DNA from: Colivivens sp963594655
GTDB lineage: Bacteria > Bacteroidota > Bacteroidia > Bacteroidales > Bacteroidaceae
Direction: 5' to 3'
Assembly (NCBI GenBank): GCA_963594655.1
Contig: CAVBFD010000014.1
Location: forward strand, 1-45,800
DNA length: 45,800 bases
The position numbers and the translations under genes are program-made. This document shows positions 41,323 through 45,800 of the stretch, piece after piece. The notes beneath the pieces were generated by a model. That model was not told the origin of the DNA. It made no database searches and saw nothing but the letters and a program-made list of their open reading frames with translations. The first letter of the stretch is position 1, and every line of letters starts with the position of its first letter.

Positions 41323-42585
41323 TTAATTTATTCCTAAACATTGATTGTAGAGCCGGCGGATGCGCTGTCCCACTTTCTCCCACGTGATTCCAGCCACTTC
41401 CTTCATGCCCTCTTCCTGGAGGTAGGAGAAGAGCGACTGGTTAGTGCAGATGGAGTAGATGGCGTCAGCCATGGCGTAGATGTCCCAGTAGTCCACCTTT
41501 ATCACCTTCGAGAGGATCTCTCCGCATCCCGACTGCTTCGATATGATGGACGGCGTGCCGCACTGCATGGCTTCCAGCGGGGCGATGCCGAACGGCTCGC
41601 TGACCGAGGGCATGACGAACACGTCGGAGTTCTTGTAGCACTCGTACACCTCCCTTCCCCTTTGGAATCCGGGGAAGTGGAAGCGGTCGGCTATGTCGCG
41701 CTGCGCCACAAGCTCTATCATCTGCTCCAGCATGTCGCCGGATCCGGCCATGACGAACCGTATGTTGTGGGTGCGCTGAAGCACCAGCGACGCGGCCTCC
41801 ACGAAGTACTCCGGCCCTTTCTGCATGGTGATGCGCCCGAGGAAGGTAACGACCTTCTCGCGGGAGTGGTCGGGACGGGGGATGTCGAGCAGGTCCTGCG
41901 ACAGGGGGTAGACAGCGTTGTGCATGGCGAAGCACTTGCGTGGGTCCTGGTGGTACTCGTTGATGACGGTCTGCCGGGTCAGCTCGCTCACGCACATGAT
42001 GCAGTCGGCGTGGTCCATGCCGTTCTTCTCGATGGAGTAGACCGTGGGGTTGACCTTGCCGCGGCTGCGGTCGAAGTCGGTGGCGTGGACATGGATGCAC
42101 AGCGGCTTGCCGCTGACCAACTTGGCGTGGACTCCGGCGGGGTAGGTGAGCCAGTCGTGCGCGTGGATGATGTCGAACCGCTCGGCGCGCGCCACCACCC
42201 CGGCTATGATGGAGAAGTTGTTTATCTCCTCGTGGAGGTTCTGCGGATAGCCTCCGGCGAACTCCATGCAGCCCAGGTCGTTGGTGTGCATGTAGGAGAA
42301 GTCAGCGTATATATGGCCTCTGAAATGACAGTACTCCTCGGGTGTTTCGTAGTCGGGCAGACGGTCTTTCAGGTAGTTGTAGTCGTGGTCTTTGTGGACT
42401 ATCGGCACCTGGTTCATGCCTATGATCTTTAGGAACTTCTCCTCCTGCCCGGTAGGCTTGGGCAGACAGAACACTGTCTCCATGTCGGGTTGCAGGCTCA
42501 GTCCCTTGGTTATTCCGTACGAGGCAACCGCCAGTCCGCCGTATATTTTAGGAGGGAACTCCCATCCAAACATTAAAACTCTCAT
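41323..42585 (-). CDS. GT4-type glycosyltransferase, probable glycogen synthase
   Basis: The 420-residue protein has a GT-B fold. The N-terminal donor/acceptor loop is WEFPPKIYGGLAVASYG. The phosphate-binding region VVTFLGRITMQKGPEYF holds R251 and K256. EPFGIAPLE (E330 and E338) is the EX7E nucleotide-sugar motif typical of GT4. IIHAHDWLTYPAG is a conserved acceptor-side motif. With the debranching enzyme before it and the GH57 protein after it, it is likely to elongate alpha-1,4-glucan, probably from UDP- or ADP-glucose. The donor is not determined. It starts 14 nt after the debranching enzyme stop. Confidence 0.88.
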   Translation of the reverse strand: MRVLMFGWEFPPKIYGGLAVASYGITKGLSLQPDMETVFCLPKPTGQEEKFLKIIGMNQVPIVHKDHDYNYLKDRLPDYETPEEYCHFRGHIYADFSYMHTNDLGCMEFAGGYPQNLHEEINNFSIIAGVVARAERFDIIHAHDWLTYPAGVHAKLVSGKPLCIHVHATDFDRSRGKVNPTVYSIEKNGMDHADCIMCVSELTRQTVINEYHQDPRKCFAMHNAVYPLSQDLLDIPRPDHSREKVVTFLGRITMQKGPEYFVEAASLVLQRTHNIRFVMAGSGDMLEQMIELVAQRDIADRFHFPGFQRGREVYECYKNSDVFVMPSVSEPFGIAPLEAMQCGTPSIISKQSGCGEILSKVIKVDYWDIYAMADAIYSICTNQSLFSYLQEEGMKEVAGITWEKVGQRIRRLYNQCLGIN

Positions 42586-42599
42586 CTCGCTCTCCTTTT

Positions 42600-44543
42600 T
42601 TAGTAGTTATAGAATTTAGACAGCAGCTTGTTCACGCGCAGCACCGCCGCCACGTTCATCGCGAACGACAGCGCGCCACGGCCGTGGAACGGCGGGTTGC
42701 CGTCGAACAGCTCGGGCAGGGTGCCAATGCCGTGGTAGAATATCTCCTCCTCGAGTCCGATGAGGCAACGGTCCACGTAGGACAGTCCGCTGCGCTTGTA
42801 AATCTTCAGGCAGGTCTCCAGATAGAAGCCCAACATGAACGGCCAGACGGTGCCCTGGTGGTACGCCGCGTCGCGCTCCGCCTGTCCCCCTGCGTAGATG
42901 GGGTTGTAGGCTCCGCTCTTGGGCGAGAGCGACCGCATGCCCTTGGGCGTGCGCAGTTCCTTGGTGCAGATGTCGTATATGCTCTTGCGCTCGGCTATGG
43001 TGAGCGGCGTGTTCTCCATGGCGGTGGCCACGATCATGTTGGGACGCACCTCCCACGACATGTCGAAGCCGTCAACGTAGTCCATGAGGTAGCCGTAGTC
43101 GTTGATGAACGTCTCGCGGAACGACTTGCCGCACAGGTCGGCCAGGGTCTGCAGCTCCTTGGCGTCGGCTTCCTTGCCCTGCCGTCCGTAAATCTGTGAG
43201 GCGAAGACCAGGGCGTTGTACCAGAGGGCGCATATCTCGACCACGTACCCGGTGCGCGGCACCGCTGGGCGGCCTCCGACGGTGGAGTTCATCCACGTGG
43301 CGGGGCGGTTCTTCCCATTGGTGAACACCAATCCGTTCTCGTGGGGGAACAGGTTGGGGTGCTTGCCCTGCCTGATGAACTCCACGATGTCCTTCACGAG
43401 GGCGTCGTACCTCTCCATGGCCTGGTCCATGTCAACCATCCTCGCATACTGCTGGACGCACCACACGGCCCACAGCAGCACGTCGGGGTCTTCCATCTCT
43501 CTTATCTTCACCGAGAGGGGACGGCCAGCCATGAAGTCGTTGATGGCTTTCGTGGCTGTGGCCATGGTCTCCGTGAAGCTGTCCACCTCGTCGATAGCCA
43601 GAGTAAGTCCAGGCAGGGAGATGAACGTGTCGCGCGCCCTGGCCTTGAACCAAGGGTAGCCGGCCACGATGTAATGCTCGCCGTCCTTCTTGTTGTGGAA
43701 CTGGTGGGCGGCGTTGACCAGACAGTGGAGGAAGCTGTCGCGCGAGGTGTGTACCTCCACCTCCTTGTCGAACACCTCCATGATGGTCTTGGTGTCCATC
43801 TCCTCCAGTCCGGCGGCGAAGATGACGCTCTCGCCCTTCTTGATGTCGAACTCAAAGTAGCCCGGCACGTAGAGGTCCTCTATGTACTCGTAGCCCAGCT
43901 CCTGGTCCTTCGGGTACTCAATGCCCTTGTACCAGTCGGGTCGGAACACGTAGTCCGCCTTCTTGTTCAGTTGCATGTAAAGATCCGGGTAGCCTTTGTA
44001 CAGGCAGGTCTTCACTCCGTTGTCAATCTCCTTGTAGCTCTTGTTGACTGTCTGGTTCTCGTGCGTCAGTCCGTCGGCAGCCCTGAACGCGAGGAACGGG
44101 CGCAGACGTAGCGTGGTGACGGAGTGGGCGTCGAGCAGGGTGTAGCGTATCAGTATCCTGTCATGGAAATGCTGGAACACCCTCTCTTTCTTCAGTATGA
44201 CTCCCCCCACACGGTATATGGTGGTCGGCACCTTGTCCCAGCTCCATTCGCGGATGTACTTGTGGCCGTTGGGACTGAACACGTTGCCGGCGTACTTGTG
44301 GAGTCCGAGGTTGAACTCAGCCCCGTGCTGTATGACTGTCTCGTCGAGCGACGACAGCAGCACGTGGTTCTTGTCGTCAATCTCCGGCACAGGCACCACC
44401 AGCAGACCGTGGTACTTCCGTGTGTTGCAGTCAACAATCGTTGAAGATGAATAGGCACCGGAACGGTTCGTGCGGAGAATCTCCTTGGGCAGAGATTCCT
44501 GCAGATTGGTCATCAGGCTTTTCTCGAATTGTAAGTAACTCAT
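42600..44543 (-). CDS. Glycogen debranching enzyme (amylo-alpha-1,6-glucosidase type)
   Basis: The 647-residue protein has an N-terminal beta-sandwich domain (SGAYSSSTIVDCNTRKYHGLL, EFNLGLHKYAGNVFSPNG). A C-terminal six-hairpin alpha/alpha barrel follows, with HYIVAGYPWFKARARDTFIS, NGKNRPATWMNST, AVPRTGYVVEICALWYNAL and AAYHQGTVWPFMLG. This is the GDE layout that hydrolyses alpha-1,6 branch points of glycogen. The start is the ATG at 44543; the frame upstream to 44657 contains the promoter. It is the first gene of the glucan unit and lies divergent from the Crp/Fnr gene. No signal peptide is present, so it acts in the cytosol on stored glucan. Confidence 0.93.
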   Translation of the reverse strand: MSYLQFEKSLMTNLQESLPKEILRTNRSGAYSSSTIVDCNTRKYHGLLVVPVPEIDDKNHVLLSSLDETVIQHGAEFNLGLHKYAGNVFSPNGHKYIREWSWDKVPTTIYRVGGVILKKERVFQHFHDRILIRYTLLDAHSVTTLRLRPFLAFRAADGLTHENQTVNKSYKEIDNGVKTCLYKGYPDLYMQLNKKADYVFRPDWYKGIEYPKDQELGYEYIEDLYVPGYFEFDIKKGESVIFAAGLEEMDTKTIMEVFDKEVEVHTSRDSFLHCLVNAAHQFHNKKDGEHYIVAGYPWFKARARDTFISLPGLTLAIDEVDSFTETMATATKAINDFMAGRPLSVKIREMEDPDVLLWAVWCVQQYARMVDMDQAMERYDALVKDIVEFIRQGKHPNLFPHENGLVFTNGKNRPATWMNSTVGGRPAVPRTGYVVEICALWYNALVFASQIYGRQGKEADAKELQTLADLCGKSFRETFINDYGYLMDYVDGFDMSWEVRPNMIVATAMENTPLTIAERKSIYDICTKELRTPKGMRSLSPKSGAYNPIYAGGQAERDAAYHQGTVWPFMLGFYLETCLKIYKRSGLSYVDRCLIGLEEEIFYHGIGTLPELFDGNPPFHGRGALSFAMNVAAVLRVNKLLSKFYNY

Positions 44544-44615
44544 CTTATAGGTATTGTGATTTGTTATTGTTAAACGCTGTATCCTGTCCAACAGTTTCAG
44601 TTCTGTTGTGTCCAA

Positions 44616-44644
44616 CAAATATACGTACTTTTTTTTTTGTGCAA
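44616..44644 (-). promoter_or_regulatory. Promoter of the glucan cluster
   Basis: On the minus strand TTG (44642-44644), an 18-nt spacer and TATATTTG (44616-44623), a perfect -7 element, precede a leader of about 65 nt. Within the leader TGTTGGACA occurs twice (44609-44617 and 44585-44593), 24 nt apart. Confidence 0.68.
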
Positions 44645-44664
44645 CTGTTTTTATCAATATTTTT

Positions 44665-44687
44665 GGCGGAAACGCGGCATTTCCGCC
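44665..44687. promoter_or_regulatory. Candidate operator between divergent promoters
   Basis: GGCGGAAA-N7-TTTCCGCC is a perfect 8-bp inverted repeat spanning 23 bp. It lies 20 nt upstream of the -33 of the glucan promoter and 28 nt upstream of the -33 of the Crp/Fnr promoter. The symmetry and position suit a dimeric regulator; the Crp/Fnr protein encoded next door is the obvious candidate. Confidence 0.5.
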
Positions 44688-44715
44688 TGACGGAACACTG
44701 AAAAATGCAAAATCG

Positions 44716-44747
44716 TTTGTGCAGTTGGCACAATAGGCGTAACTTTG
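44716..44747 (+). promoter_or_regulatory. Promoter of the Crp/Fnr gene
   Basis: TTTG (44716-44719), a 20-nt spacer and TAACTTTG (44740-44747) match the consensus. The spacer contains GTGC-AGTTG-GCAC (44719-44731), a small inverted repeat that could bind a regulator. Confidence 0.78.
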
Positions 44748-44770
44748 CAGCCGTAAAAGGATTGTATTTC

Positions 44771-45472
44771 ATGGCGAAGAAAACAAGCTATCAACCAGAG
44801 GAACTGTTGGCAGCGCTGCACTTGTTGGTCCCGTGCCTGACCCCCGGTCAGCAGTCGGACCTGTTGGCGAGCTGCTCCATAATGAGGGTGGGGCGGAACG
44901 GCTTTATATATAAATTAGGTGAGGATGCGTCGGACCTGTACTGTCTGCTCTCCGGAGTGGTGAAGATTTACATGGAGGGTGACGGGCGGCAGAGGCAGAT
45001 TGTGAGGATGGTGAAGGCCGGCGACATGTTCGGTTACAGGACCGCCTTCTCCCGGCGCGCCTACACCACCAGTTGCGTGGCGGTGGACGAGGCGGTGGTG
45101 TGCCGCGTCCCCATCGACAGCATCATCGGTGACATGAGGGACAGTGAGGCTGTCACCCGCCTGTTCCTCAAACTCATGGCGGACGACCTGATGGACTCCG
45201 ATGCCAGATACGTGAGGCTCGTGCAGAAACACCTGCGTGGCAGATTGGCGGACACCCTGCTTTACCTCGCCGACTACTTCGGGATGAAGGAAGGCGGCAC
45301 TCTGTCCGTGGCCCTGTCGAGGGAAGACATGGCCAACCTGTCGCTCATGTCCACGGCAAACGCCATACGCACGCTCTCCGCCTTCGCGTCGGAGGGACTG
45401 GTGGAACTGCGGCAGAGGGAAATCAGACTGAACGGCCTCGACCGCATCCGTCTCGTGAGCGAGCGCGGCTGA
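44771..45472 (+). CDS. Crp/Fnr family transcriptional regulator
   Basis: The 233-residue protein has an N-terminal cyclic-nucleotide-binding-like beta-roll (FIYKLGEDASDLYCLLSGVVKIY, GDMFGYRTAF). A dimerisation helix follows, then a C-terminal winged helix with ALSREDMANLSLMSTANAIRTLSAFASEGLVEL. It lacks the Cys set of an Fnr iron-sulphur cluster. The ligand is unknown. Start at the ATG at 44771; the upstream frame to 44705 covers the promoter. It is divergent from the debranching enzyme gene and may control it. Family members in Bacteroidetes often act in stress or redox response. Confidence 0.92.
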   Translation: MAKKTSYQPEELLAALHLLVPCLTPGQQSDLLASCSIMRVGRNGFIYKLGEDASDLYCLLSGVVKIYMEGDGRQRQIVRMVKAGDMFGYRTAFSRRAYTTSCVAVDEAVVCRVPIDSIIGDMRDSEAVTRLFLKLMADDLMDSDARYVRLVQKHLRGRLADTLLYLADYFGMKEGGTLSVALSREDMANLSLMSTANAIRTLSAFASEGLVELRQREIRLNGLDRIRLVSERG

Positions 45473-45580
45473 CGCACCGTCTTCAGCCGCCATTCAGGAG
45501 TCCGGTGACCGCGAAACCGTGCCTGAAGGGCCGTTTTGGAGAGGCTGGACAACAAAACTGAAAAAAAAGTCACTAAAAGT

Positions 45581-45611
45581 TTTGTCGGTTTTGAGAAAAG
45601 TGCTACCTTTG
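45581..45611 (+). promoter_or_regulatory. Promoter of the tRNA-Leu/tRNA-Gly unit
   Basis: TTTG (45581-45584), a 19-nt spacer and TACCTTTG (45604-45611) match the consensus exactly. The tRNA-Leu begins 42 nt later. The 45473-45580 gap after the Crp/Fnr gene shows no clear terminator. Confidence 0.8.
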
Positions 45612-45653
45612 CACTCGCAATTCGCAAGAGGTGTTGAAAAAGCCTCGACAAGG

Positions 45654-45734
45654 GCCCACGTGGCGGAATGGTAGACGCGCTCGTTTCAGGTGCGAGTGTT
45701 GAAAGACGTGCAAGTTCGATTCTTGTCGTGGGCA
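45654..45734 (+). tRNA. tRNA-Leu (anticodon CAG)
   Basis: The acceptor stem is GCCCACG/CGTGGGC with discriminator A. The anticodon arm CTCGT-TTCAGGT-GCGAG gives CAG after U33. A short variable arm (about GTGTTGAAAGAC) fits a class II tRNA, and the T arm is GCAAG-TTCGATT-CTTGT. CCA is not encoded (CAA follows). Confidence 0.94.
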
Positions 45735-45746
45735 CAATTGAAGACT

Positions 45747-45800
45747 GCGGAAATAGCTCAGTTGGTAGAGCACAACCTTGCCAAGGTTGGGGTCGCGAGT
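45747..45800 (+). tRNA. tRNA-Gly (anticodon GCC), cut by window end
   Basis: The 5' part reads GCGGAAATAGCTCAGTTGG with a standard D arm, then CAACC-TTGCCAA-GGTTG with anticodon GCC after U33. The T arm and 3' acceptor strand lie beyond the window. It begins 13 nt after tRNA-Leu, so the two should be cotranscribed. Confidence 0.92.

Noticed and set aside
41341..42432. 363-codon frame opposite the GT4 gene
   Set aside because: Antisense shadow; the opposite strand has all GT4 motifs including EX7E.

Overview
The window looks like a chromosomal segment of a Bacteroidales bacterium, most likely Prevotellaceae. Three things point there. The promoters follow the Bacteroidetes pattern TTTG/TTG-N18-20-TAnnTTTG and sit just upstream of genes. 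No start codon has a clear Shine-Dalgarno sequence. The gene content (monosaccharide clusters with sodium symporters, a GluP-type sugar carrier, a lipoprotein mutarotase, a GH57/GT4/debranching glucan cluster, AAA-ATPase-like/PD-(D/E)XK proteins, beta-barrel proteins ending in Phe) fits that order. This is inference from recognisable families; no search was run.

Layout. 1-2963 is accessory: the tail of an Rpn-type nuclease with a 12-bp in-frame tandem repeat, a cluster of small hairpins, an AAA-ATPase-like/PD-(D/E)XK protein and a small beta-barrel candidate. The last two lie between two 65-bp direct repeats. 2948-12210 runs leftward: TPR protein, ribH, tamB, nadE, a TIGR02757 protein and a bile-acid-symporter-family carrier. 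12425-21638 is a leftward arabinose cluster: lipoprotein aldose epimerase, SSS symporter, araD, araA, araB, transketolase. Together they would import L-arabinose and convert it to pentose phosphates. 21885-25495 is a galactose cluster: cytosolic mutarotase, GluP-type carrier, galK. 25586-34779 is a leftward run joining histidine biosynthesis (hisH-hisA-hisF-hisIE), ftsE, lysC, lysA, grpE, dnaJ and folC.

34780-39704 is mostly rightward: a small secreted protein, a purine permease, an outer-membrane beta-barrel protein and a DegP-type protease, with one leftward tRNA-Pro. 39940-44543 is a leftward glucan cluster (debranching enzyme, GT4 synthase, GH57 protein). It is divergent from a Crp/Fnr regulator at 44771, and a perfect inverted repeat lies between the two promoters. 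The window ends with tRNA-Leu and the start of tRNA-Gly behind a strong promoter.

No insertion sequence, CRISPR array, phage gene or rRNA was seen. The most unusual signals are the direct-repeat-flanked cassette with a flipped hairpin loop, the GH57 protein that seems to lack its usual catalytic motifs, the hairpin-rich gap inside the arabinose cluster, the ATGGGA-type palindrome after the glucan cluster, and the candidate operator between the glucan cluster and the Crp/Fnr gene.
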